Under the pieces are notes generated by a model. That model did not search any database, had not been told where the DNA came from, and worked only from the letters and a program-made list of their open reading frames with translations. A program made the position numbers and the translations under genes. 64,000 nucleotides of DNA from DASTCZ01 sp035308165. GTDB lineage: Bacteria > Acidobacteriota > Terriglobia > Acidiferrales > UBA7541. The stretch covers positions 1 to 64,000 of the forward strand of contig DATGHC010000006.1 in the NCBI GenBank assembly GCA_035308165.1, in the 5' to 3' direction. This document shows, in pieces, positions 54,677 through 62,159 of this stretch. How positions within the stretch are numbered: the first letter of the stretch is position 1; each line of letters begins with the position of its first letter.

Positions 54677-55939
54677 ATGGCGTTATATACCTTTCGAAAT
54701 TCAAGGCTCGTGGAATTGGGTTCCGACACGAAAATTTCCGGCTGCGCATCTCAAGTGAATCCTCCTTCTCTTGGGCTGCGCAATGCGCCCGACGAAGAAC
54801 CTTCCATCAAGGAAGCAATCCTCCTTCTGGTTTTCACCTTTGGCGTGCAAGTTTTTGAAGCCTGGAGAACGACGGGTTGGAGGGCTCGAGCGGCCGGACT
54901 GTTCGATAATGTGGACAACTCAAATTACATTACTATTGCCGATTTTATCCGCCATTGGACTCCCACGCCAGGTTTTGACTTGCACCATTTCTGGGGATAC
55001 CCGTATTTCATTGTCGCGGTTTCAAGCATTTTTCATCTGCGGAGTGTCGATGCTCTCATCCTAATCTCTGTCTCGTCATCGCTCATCACCTGCCTCCTGG
55101 TCCACAGACTTTATGGAGGGTTGGTGGCTGTGGCCTTTGGGATGGTCAGCTCCACATGGGTACTGCTTTCTGTATTTGGCGGCTGCGAGCCATTGTTTAT
55201 GGCCCTGCTCTTCGGCGCATTCCTGGCGGTTCGCCGAGAGCGGTTTGTGGTTGCAGCTCTCCTCGGGTGCCTGGCGACGACTGTCCGCCCCATTGGACTC
55301 CTGATGCCTGCGGCATTGTTTGGCTACCTGCTGTGGCTGCGCGATTGGCGAACTACCCTCAAGGTATCTGCTGTCGGACTTGTATCGGTGGTCGCTTATT
55401 TAACTCCCGTTTACATGCTCACCGGAAATCCGCTGATTCAGCCCACTCTGTACAGCGTCGCCTGGCAGACACATGATTTGCCATTTGCGCACCGCGGGTT
55501 GTTTACGTTTCCAGGTCTCCGCTTGGCGGAGGGTTTCTACTACCTCCATTCGACAATTTCCGATTACCCATATTGGGGGATGTGGTTCTCCTCGGCCCTC
55601 AGATTTGCCTGGATTCTTGTCGCCATTGGCGGCGCCATATTGTTGTGGACTCCGCGTCGCTGGCGTGACCTTCCTCCAGTGGAAACGACATTTGCGTGCG
55701 CCTATTCGGCGTTTCTACTCTGCTATAACTTCGACTATGCCGCGCTCTATATTCAGCGGTTCATATTGCCCGTTCTACCGTTCATCCTGTTCGCAGTGCG
55801 AAGATGGATTCCGCGGGATCGCCGCATCCTCTGGCCGGTCGCGGGCTTATGCGTACTATTCAACACCATAATCTTATTTGGACCGAAAGCTGTATTTGGG
55901 CTGACTGCCCCTAAGATTGCTCCAAGATACGCGCCATGA
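54677..55939 (+). CDS. Polytopic membrane protein, mannosyltransferase-like (GT-C)
   Basis: A 420-residue protein with about ten membrane helices starting at SIKEAILLLVFTFGVQVFEA. The first loop carries FDNVDNSNYITIADFIRHWT and FDLHHFWGYPYFIVAV, resembling PIG-V or DUF2029-type GT-C transferases that use Asp residues in this position. TTVRPIGLLMPAALFGYLLW is typical of the mannosyltransferase-like group. The N-terminal 40 residues are not conserved, so the start is uncertain. It could glycosylate a lipid or the cluster product; unproven. Confidence 0.65.
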   Translation: MALYTFRNSRLVELGSDTKISGCASQVNPPSLGLRNAPDEEPSIKEAILLLVFTFGVQVFEAWRTTGWRARAAGLFDNVDNSNYITIADFIRHWTPTPGFDLHHFWGYPYFIVAVSSIFHLRSVDALILISVSSSLITCLLVHRLYGGLVAVAFGMVSSTWVLLSVFGGCEPLFMALLFGAFLAVRRERFVVAALLGCLATTVRPIGLLMPAALFGYLLWLRDWRTTLKVSAVGLVSVVAYLTPVYMLTGNPLIQPTLYSVAWQTHDLPFAHRGLFTFPGLRLAEGFYYLHSTISDYPYWGMWFSSALRFAWILVAIGGAILLWTPRRWRDLPPVETTFACAYSAFLLCYNFDYAALYIQRFILPVLPFILFAVRRWIPRDRRILWPVAGLCVLFNTIILFGPKAVFGLTAPKIAPRYAP

Positions 55940-56001
55940 AGCCAGGATTGTCTGAGTGCTTCCATTGGAGACGTGAAACTCGGTGTTTGGGAGGGATCAA
56001 C

Positions 56002-57150
56002 TCAGCGGCTATACTTCTGAGAGACCGCCCCGGCGAATTTTAGCGCCTCGTGCCATCCGGTAAACCGTTCGGGAAACTCCGTTGTGAGCGCGCGCGCAAT
56101 GTCCTCGAGTGTCGCCCGCCCATCCATAAGATTGAGAACCCTTCGCGACAGGACTGCTTCCTCGGTAAGAACAGGAACGTGGTCGGATGCTGACTTATGG
56201 ATCTGCCCGGGAGGAAGAGGGTAACCTTGAAAGGTGGATTGTTTAAAGAGATCGCGGGTCTGCCCCTGTAAACTCGCAGGTTTCACATGTGTTTCCCAAC
56301 GAAAGACGTAATCATCACCAACCAGCTTAGCGTCCAATTGAACACAAACCGTGTCGCCCTGCGCGAGATTCACGGGATGCTCCCACGGGAAAAACATCGA
56401 GGCGTGGATGGTCTCCGGCCCGAAGGGAGAGTTGGAATAAAGCACGCCATCCGCCAGGTCTGCGTCAAACCAAGCCAACAGGCCGTGCCCTGTTCCTGAG
56501 CGCTTGACCGTCCACTGAACTTCGCCGCGGGCATCAGGGCTCGCAATTGTTGAGTAATCAAGAGTGACCCATAGCCTCGGCTCCGAAAGAAGTTGATCCG
56601 GAGTTGCCCGCGCCCTCTTCATGCAGTTCACTGCGCGCCTCCGGGCGGGAGACAGGTTTTGTTCTGGCGCGCTTTGCTCCCACGAATCAACCATCCTCGA
56701 ATAAACCTTCGGAAGATCTACTACAGCAACCAAAATCGTATCTTTCCGGGGAGATAAAACGCCTTGCGGCTTCAGGAACCGTTCCCGTGCGTCAATAATC
56801 GAAGGTATGTTCTGCGCGAACAGAGGCAAGATGCCGCGGAGATCCGAGAAAACGATATCCACACGTTCGGGTAGAGTCACCTTTGTCGAAAAGCCCTCGA
56901 AAAACACGATGCGATCGGAAAAGTTATTCGCAACAGCAATTTCCCGTGCAACCTGGATAACGTCGCTAGACTCGATAGCAAAAACTCGACTTGCTCCCGC
57001 CTGGCAGGCCAGAATCGCAAAAAATCCGGGACCAGTCCCGATTTCGAGAACTACGGATCCCGGTTTCACTATTTGCCGCATCGCCCGGCACATAGCGTTA
57101 TGACGGACCTTGTCCGCCAGCATATCGGCATACCCCTCAAGACTGTACAT
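56002..57150 (-). CDS. PRMT-like SAM methyltransferase with C-terminal PqqD-like domain
   Basis: A 382-residue protein; the ATG at 57150 is one base after the kinase stop and gives the family start MYSLEGYADMLADKVRHNAM. Motif I is SVVLEIGTGPGFFAILACQA, then RVFAIESSDVIQVAREIAVA and VDIVFSDLRGILPL, the arginine-methyltransferase-like layout, followed by a beta-barrel region. The last 70 residues (VLSRRVLNLMDGRATLEDIA ... FPERFTGWHEALKFAG) look like a PqqD/RRE domain, which binds RiPP leader peptides. This suggests it modifies the lasso precursor. Confidence 0.8.
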   Translation of the reverse strand: MYSLEGYADMLADKVRHNAMCRAMRQIVKPGSVVLEIGTGPGFFAILACQAGASRVFAIESSDVIQVAREIAVANNFSDRIVFFEGFSTKVTLPERVDIVFSDLRGILPLFAQNIPSIIDARERFLKPQGVLSPRKDTILVAVVDLPKVYSRMVDSWEQSAPEQNLSPARRRAVNCMKRARATPDQLLSEPRLWVTLDYSTIASPDARGEVQWTVKRSGTGHGLLAWFDADLADGVLYSNSPFGPETIHASMFFPWEHPVNLAQGDTVCVQLDAKLVGDDYVFRWETHVKPASLQGQTRDLFKQSTFQGYPLPPGQIHKSASDHVPVLTEEAVLSRRVLNLMDGRATLEDIARALTTEFPERFTGWHEALKFAGAVSQKYSR

Positions 57151-57151
57151 G

Positions 57152-58162
57152 TCAGGCGCGTCCCGGATGGGTGGAAACGGAGGATAGGTGGGTAAGTTTC
57201 TTCGCGTCGATTTCAATCGCCTCGCACAACCCTTGAAGGCACGCCGGATCAGTCGGAGGGCGCACAAACCTAACGGGGACTTTGGAAAGCACGCGGCTGA
57301 GCACGCCGAATTCATGCTCGCGCATTTCTTGGTCGAGAAGATAATTCACGTACGTATTGGCAGCCAAATTCACAAGCGCCGATGAGCCCTCCATTTCTGC
57401 GATCACCGGGGCCCTTAAACTCTCTTCCCGAGGCCCAAGAATATAGATGGCTGCCAGGGGCATCTCCCTGCGTTCAAATCGCATTCCCTGCTGGTCTAGT
57501 GCCACGAATCGCTTATCCCAGGTGGAACTTATGTTAGGCAATGGTTTTTCCGAGCCGAACAGGGCCAGCGCGGAATCCGGCCAGACATTAACTCGCGGGT
57601 ATCCGGATTGCACCAGAAAGCTGTCGTCTCTCTCTCGAAGGGCCGCAAGGTCGTCGGCCAACACTGCATGGCCGAGTCTGGCAAACCCCGCCGCCGTAGT
57701 GGATTTTCCGGCTCCCGGCCCTCCCATTAATGCGACCACCTGTTCACCAATGGACACGGCACTGGCATGCAGGGGCACAATACCTCGGAGCCGCAACACA
57801 AATCCAATGACCGGGCCCAGGAGGTAAGTGACTGCATCCTCCAGGGTGTAATCTTGCGGCCAATCGGCCCAAATCTCCCGCCCCTCCCGGTCCACTAGGA
57901 AGTGGGCGCCATCACTATAGGAAAAATCGAAACCGATACCATCATCAATCTTTGCGACACACAAGTCTGGTTGATCTCTATCATCCTTGGTTGGACTGAT
58001 GTAAATAAGATCGCGGCGATCTGAGGAATCAAATCTGGGCAATGCACCCGCCTCTCTCAAGTGCACAATCACACCATTTTGGTCAGGATTGAGCGGAGGT
58101 AGGAGGCCTGGAATCTGGGTGTTGGCCTCAAGTTGCAGGCCGTAAAGAGCATATCGGTAAAT
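57152..58162 (-). CDS. HPr-kinase-like protein of lasso-peptide cluster
   Basis: A P-loop protein of the HPrK-like group found in lasso clusters. Walker A is ALMGGPGAGKSTTAAGFARL; VPLHASAVSIGEQ precedes it and HAVLADDLAALRERD follows, the usual order. In paeninodin-type clusters such enzymes phosphorylate the precursor. The first standard start is GTG 58072, but the conserved N-terminus YRYALYGLQLEANTQIPGL lies in frame upstream of it, and the codon where Met is expected is ATT (58160-58162). I annotate from there; no ATG, GTG or TTG exists between it and the upstream in-frame stop. Confidence 0.82.
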   Translation of the reverse strand: MYRYALYGLQLEANTQIPGLLPPLNPDQNGVIVHLREAGALPRFDSSDRRDLIYISPTKDDRDQPDLCVAKIDDGIGFDFSYSDGAHFLVDREGREIWADWPQDYTLEDAVTYLLGPVIGFVLRLRGIVPLHASAVSIGEQVVALMGGPGAGKSTTAAGFARLGHAVLADDLAALRERDDSFLVQSGYPRVNVWPDSALALFGSEKPLPNISSTWDKRFVALDQQGMRFERREMPLAAIYILGPREESLRAPVIAEMEGSSALVNLAANTYVNYLLDQEMREHEFGVLSRVLSKVPVRFVRPPTDPACLQGLCEAIEIDAKKLTHLSSVSTHPGRA

Positions 58163-58194
58163 TGGAAAATCTCGCTTGGAAGAAACTCTAGATT

Positions 58195-58350
58195 TTAATG
58201 AGTCATCATATGCCCGCTTATGGTACCACCATCTTTAGCACCAAGGGGCCCAGCAGTAGCCGTTATGGACACAATATCCCCATACACCCGAAGCGCCGGC
58301 GTCTGGTAAGGCTTCTTATTATTCTTGGGCGTCGCTTCTTCTTTACGCAT
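58195..58350 (-). CDS. Lasso-peptide precursor
   Basis: A 51-codon gene too short for routine calling. SD GGAGG lies 9 nt before the ATG. The leader (residues 1-31) begins MRKEEATPKNNKKP and contains YQTPALRVYGDIVSIT (residues 15-30), an exact match to the lasso leader consensus YxxPxLxxxGxxxxxT. The core follows: with Thr30 at -2 it starts at Thr32 and places Asp40 at position 9; with the T-x-G reading (Thr32-Ala33-Gly34) it starts at Gly34 and Asp40 is position 7. The tail is GGTISGHMMTH. It lies 40 bp after the cyclase gene and before the kinase gene. Confidence 0.9.
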   Translation of the reverse strand: MRKEEATPKNNKKPYQTPALRVYGDIVSITATAGPLGAKDGGTISGHMMTH

Positions 58351-58390
58351 GCCGAAAAGCCTCCATCTATAAACTCCGTTCTTTTATACG

Positions 58391-60214
58391 TTATCGGTTT
58401 ACCCGTTGCAACCAGTAATTTAGGCTGAGTGGCCGAAGGTTAATGTACGCCGAGAAGGAATCGCGCTCCTTGCAAACTGGGGGAATCCTATCTCTGGCAA
58501 CATAGCGTTCCAGCCCGGGGGCTGCCTCAAAATGGTCGATCCAATCACAGTCCGGCTGCTGGAGACGTGTAATACCCGGATCCACGAGCATGGGTGTCTT
58601 GCGCCTCAATCGTACTCTGTCGGGCAGAACTCCACGGCCCGCTTCTCGCAACAATTCTTTGTCGGAACACCAGGGAAGTGCCTGCAGAGAAAGGAGAAAG
58701 CTGACCAGGCGCACATCGAAGAACGGATGGTAAATCTCAACCCCCGAGTGTGTTACGCCGGCGTCCAGCGAATCGAAAATACTGGGCCAAAACGCCGAGG
58801 TCATATTGGCATACGCGACAGGGCGCACCCCTTGACCATCGGGCAGATTATGTTTCAGTTCTTCAAATCGCTGCCGCAGCTGATACCGTCCTTCCAGTTC
58901 GGGATTTATCCAGCCCGGGTACTTCGCCGCCTTGGTATATGTGCCAAACAGCAAGCGCCAGCGAGTCCGCAAATAAAGCCGCGACCACCTTTTTTCAGCT
59001 GAGAGGAACTGAAATGCGTCCACAAAAGCCCGCCCGATCCGTCGTTGTTTCAATAATTGCCGGAAATATGCAGTCAACTGGCAGGAAAGCGCGGGGTCAG
59101 CTCCAAGTCCAGACAGTAATACGCGGTCTTGCCCGCTAATATCTCGCAATTGATCCAGGTTGGGAGCTGCCAATTCCAGGTGCGCCGGTTCCGGCCCCGT
59201 GGTTTCCGGAAGGCCGGCTTTATCAAATAGCTTGTAGCCATCAACAGCTTGATACTCAATGGGGATTTGAAGCGTGTCCGCGACCAACCCTGCGTATTTG
59301 CGTTCCTCATCGGGAATGAGCGAATCATAAACCTGCGTGTACGCTCGGACCCGGTTTGGCAGCCCCGCGCGCTTAAGAACTCGACAGGCGCTGGCTGCCA
59401 CTGTGGAAGAGTCCAGGCCCCCGCTCATGAACACGCCTACTGGGCCATTGCGCACCCGGTCGGCGACGGCCGTATCCATCAACTCTCCGAATTGTTCGAC
59501 GCGATCCATTGGGCGCTTAGACTGAAAGGGGGCGCTCACCGGAAGCTTCCAATATCGGTTGATGCAAACCTGCCCGTCCTTCACCTCAAGAGTGTGGGCA
59601 GGGTTCAGCCGCGCGATATCATGGAAAGCCGTGGCTTGTGGATCCTGAATAGTTTCAAAGAGAAGAAAGTCGGCGATGGCCAGATCATTCAACCGGTTTG
59701 AAACGGACGAATGCTGTCGAATGCAATCGAGCGTGTTGCTGAAGATTATGCAGGCGCCAACATGGGCATAGTAAAAGGACTTGACTCCAAAATGATCGCG
59801 CGCGCAAAACAGCCGTTGTTTGGGACCATCCCATATTCCGAAAACAAAGTCACCGAGCAAGTGCTCGATGCATTTCCCTCCCCATAGCTGGTAAGCACGC
59901 AAAATGAGCTCAGCATCGGCGGTCCCGCGGGGAACACGCTGTCCATTTGTTTCCAGTACCGCAATCAGGTCATGCTGCGCATCCACGCGGGCATCGGCGA
60001 CGATCCATACTTTTCCGTCCAGGCTGAAGGGCTGCTTTTCATGTTCCGATTCTCTGGGGATGCTCAACAGTGCGTGGCCGAACCCCACGGACCCCTCAAC
60101 CCACACCTGTTGCGCATCGGGGCCGCGGAAATTCATATAAGTTGTCAACGAGGAGAGAACTTCGCGGTCTACCGGGGCCCCATCGAGGTTTAAGATTCCT
60201 ACAATCCCACTCAC
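58391..60214 (-). CDS. Lasso cyclase, asparagine-synthetase-like
   Basis: A 607-residue asparagine synthetase B homologue. N-terminal glutaminase-like domain (about 1-200) begins MSGIVGILNLDG: the catalytic Cys2 of true glutaminases is Ser, so ammonia release is not expected. The synthetase domain has the PP-loop VGVFMSGGLDSSTVAASACR (about residue 260). In lasso clusters this enzyme adenylates the ring Asp/Glu side chain and closes the macrolactam with the core N-terminus. Its start overlaps the B2 peptidase stop by 4 bp. Confidence 0.93.
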   Translation of the reverse strand: MSGIVGILNLDGAPVDREVLSSLTTYMNFRGPDAQQVWVEGSVGFGHALLSIPRESEHEKQPFSLDGKVWIVADARVDAQHDLIAVLETNGQRVPRGTADAELILRAYQLWGGKCIEHLLGDFVFGIWDGPKQRLFCARDHFGVKSFYYAHVGACIIFSNTLDCIRQHSSVSNRLNDLAIADFLLFETIQDPQATAFHDIARLNPAHTLEVKDGQVCINRYWKLPVSAPFQSKRPMDRVEQFGELMDTAVADRVRNGPVGVFMSGGLDSSTVAASACRVLKRAGLPNRVRAYTQVYDSLIPDEERKYAGLVADTLQIPIEYQAVDGYKLFDKAGLPETTGPEPAHLELAAPNLDQLRDISGQDRVLLSGLGADPALSCQLTAYFRQLLKQRRIGRAFVDAFQFLSAEKRWSRLYLRTRWRLLFGTYTKAAKYPGWINPELEGRYQLRQRFEELKHNLPDGQGVRPVAYANMTSAFWPSIFDSLDAGVTHSGVEIYHPFFDVRLVSFLLSLQALPWCSDKELLREAGRGVLPDRVRLRRKTPMLVDPGITRLQQPDCDWIDHFEAAPGLERYVARDRIPPVCKERDSFSAYINLRPLSLNYWLQRVNR

Positions 60215-60690
60215 CGCTGCTCAATTCCTAGCGCTGCGATGTCGCGGCCAAACGCGACGTAGTCCTGGCGGACCCCGTGGGCATCATTCACCACGGTTCC
60301 AAACAATTCCACCCAGGCGTGCGCCTCAAACTTTGCGCCCGCCTGACGCACGCCGATATGCAGCTCCGCCGGCTCCAGCCGCATGACCAACAGCCACCAC
60401 AGCACAACCGACTGTGGCAGACATCGGCCATGGTAAAGGCCCTCGCGCGAAGCTGCCGATACCATCTGCGCTACGCGGCGCGCGGATCCCAGTCTTCCAG
60501 AGATTATTTCCGGAGGCAAATTGACGGTCGGCGATTTTCCGCGCGGAGTGAACGCTGTCAGTAGGCCCTGCCATCTGCGCAAGCCTAGTATCGAAAGCCC
60601 CGCGCCCGTGAGCGGCAGAAGAACCATTGCCTTCACCAGCGATGCCCGGTCCGGCGCGGATAGCCGCCGGAACCTCCTCCATTTATTCAC
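60211..60690 (-). CDS. Lasso-peptide leader peptidase (B2, transglutaminase-like)
   Basis: A 159-residue protein of the transglutaminase_3 type. The catalytic Cys is in YHGRCLPQSVVLWWLLVMRL, His in FEAHAWVELFG and Asp in VVNDAHG, the expected order of the Cys-His-Asp triad. The N-terminal 60 residues hold the helix MNKWRRFRRLSAPDRASLVK and a hydrophobic stretch. B2 cuts the leader from the core just before cyclisation. It overlaps the B1 gene by 8 bp, implying coupled synthesis. Confidence 0.93.
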   Translation of the reverse strand: MNKWRRFRRLSAPDRASLVKAMVLLPLTGAGLSILGLRRWQGLLTAFTPRGKSPTVNLPPEIISGRLGSARRVAQMVSAASREGLYHGRCLPQSVVLWWLLVMRLEPAELHIGVRQAGAKFEAHAWVELFGTVVNDAHGVRQDYVAFGRDIAALGIEQR

Positions 60691-60973
60691 TCCGAACCTC
60701 GATCAAACCTTCGGTGAGGAGTTTTTCAAGTAGCGCAAGCAAATCACCTTCGCATTGCTTCGGCTCCACTTCATACTCTTCAAGCAGTGCTGCGCGCAAT
60801 TCCTCCACGGTCCGCGGCTTCTCCAACAAACTCCATACTCGCGCCCCGACAGGATCCAACCCGTAGTAAGTCCCACTGCGCATGTGCAGAATCGCCGCTT
60901 CCTCTCCCAGCGAGCAGGACACATTGTCCTTGGATGCAACCACCATGGATTTCATTGAAATTACTTCCGGCAC
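60683..60973 (-). CDS. Lasso-peptide recognition protein (B1, PqqD-like)
   Basis: A 96-residue PqqD/RRE protein, GTG start with GGGAGGGAA upstream. The winged-helix pattern is clear: NVSCSLGEEAAILHMRSGTY, YGLDPVGARVWSLLEKPRTV, ELRAALLEEYEVEPKQCEGD and LLALLEKLLTEGLI. B1 binds the conserved Tyr-Pro-Leu part of the leader and delivers it to B2. First gene of the biosynthetic operon B1-B2-cyclase-precursor-kinase-methyltransferase. Confidence 0.93.
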   Translation of the reverse strand: MPEVISMKSMVVASKDNVSCSLGEEAAILHMRSGTYYGLDPVGARVWSLLEKPRTVEELRAALLEEYEVEPKQCEGDLLALLEKLLTEGLIEVRSE

Positions 60974-61347
60974 GGTATTCCCTCCCGCCTCGGAAAGATC
61001 TCCCAGGATCTAGCGCCGCACAGGCTGGGAGCTGTAGTCGACGCGCCGAGAAAAAGTGAATTTCATTCTATCGGCTTCACACCGTGCTCGCAAGGCCCGC
61101 TGGACTTACTATTCAATGCCGCCAACTTCGCCAATTCCAGATTCTCAGCCAACTTCATTGGCTCCCGTACCGTTTCATTTCAGCGGTGGTGCGGTCGCCG
61201 TCATCTATCTACCAGCTCGATGTGCCATGAAAATCGACCCGCTCGTGATGCTCCGATCAGTTTAAGTGGCCGACCCACCCATTCAAGATCAAGCTGGCAC
61301 GGGCCTCGCTGGATTCGGCTGCACGAATTCCTGTATAACAACTCATC
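60974..61347. other. Divergent intergenic region between B1 and ABC exporter genes
   Basis: About 370 bp between two divergent operons, so it should hold promoters in both directions. I see CTCCCAG/CTGGGAG arms at 61000-61006 and 61025-61031 but no convincing -35/-10 pair. I looked for a second precursor and found none. Confidence 0.5.
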
Positions 61348-62154
61348 GTGGCTGGCAACGCCATTGTCGTCGAAAACATCGAAAAGTTTTTTCCTCCGGC
61401 ACTTTCGGGGTGGCGCGCATTCTTTTCTCCATTTGCACGCCCCACATTCCGCGCTCTCGCCGCAATAAGTCTCCAAGTTGCTCCTGGGGAATCCTTTGCC
61501 ATAGTCGGCGCAAACGGCGCTGGAAAGTCCACCCTGCTCCGCATTCTCACCACTTTGCTGCTTCCTACCAGAGGGCGCGCAACTGTGGATGGCTGCGACG
61601 TGGTTCGCGATCCTGCCGCCGCGCGACGTGCGCTCGGTTTCCACAGCGGCGCCGATGCAGGATTTCACCCCCGCCTCACCGCCGCGCAGAACCTTCGCTT
61701 TTACGCCACCCTGCGCGATTTGACCTCACGCCAAATTGAGGCAAGGATTTCCGCGACTGCATCGCTGCTGGGGCTTTCCGAGGCATTGCCCCGGCAGGTA
61801 CGCACTCTTTCTTCCGGCACGGTCCAGCGCCTGAGCCTCGCTCGCGCCGTGATTCATTCCCCGCGCGTACTTTTGCTCGATGAACCCACCCGCAGCCTCG
61901 ATCCGCTCGCCGCCGCTGAATTTCGCTCCTTCCTCCGTAAGGATCTTATCTCCCATGATGGTGCTACATTGCTTTTTGCTTCTCATTCCCTCGCGGAAGT
62001 CGAGTCGCTGGCAGACCGCGTGGCTCTGTTTGATGCCGGTCACCTCCTTTTCTGCGGCACACCGGCGGAGATGCGCCGCGCCGTGGGCGCGCAATCTCTC
62101 GAGGAAGCAATGAGCCTGCTGATCGCGCACGCTCTGAATGCGCGGGAGGCGTAA
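61348..62154 (+). CDS. ABC transporter ATP-binding protein
   Basis: A 268-residue ATPase, GTG start. Walker A FAIVGANGAGKSTLLRILTT, signature LSSGTVQRLSLARAVIHSPR (LSSGT replaces LSGGQ) and Walker B VLLLDEPTRSLDPLAA with the switch His in ASHSLAEVE. It pairs with the permease encoded 5 bp downstream. Diverging from the lasso operon, it probably exports the peptide and may give self-immunity, though it is not the fused D-type exporter of microcin J25. Confidence 0.92.
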   Translation: MAGNAIVVENIEKFFPPALSGWRAFFSPFARPTFRALAAISLQVAPGESFAIVGANGAGKSTLLRILTTLLLPTRGRATVDGCDVVRDPAAARRALGFHSGADAGFHPRLTAAQNLRFYATLRDLTSRQIEARISATASLLGLSEALPRQVRTLSSGTVQRLSLARAVIHSPRVLLLDEPTRSLDPLAAAEFRSFLRKDLISHDGATLLFASHSLAEVESLADRVALFDAGHLLFCGTPAEMRRAVGAQSLEEAMSLLIAHALNAREA

Positions 62155-62159
62155 CGCCG

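Noticed and set aside
58198..58428. Plus-strand 76-codon open frame over the lasso precursor gene
   Set aside because: It is antisense to the precursor and has no ribosome site or protein-like composition; the minus-strand reading has a full lasso leader motif.
61056..61265. Plus-strand 69-codon open frame as a second lasso precursor
   Set aside because: It lacks the YxxPxLxxxGxxxxxT leader and a ring acidic residue in the right place, and no SD precedes it.
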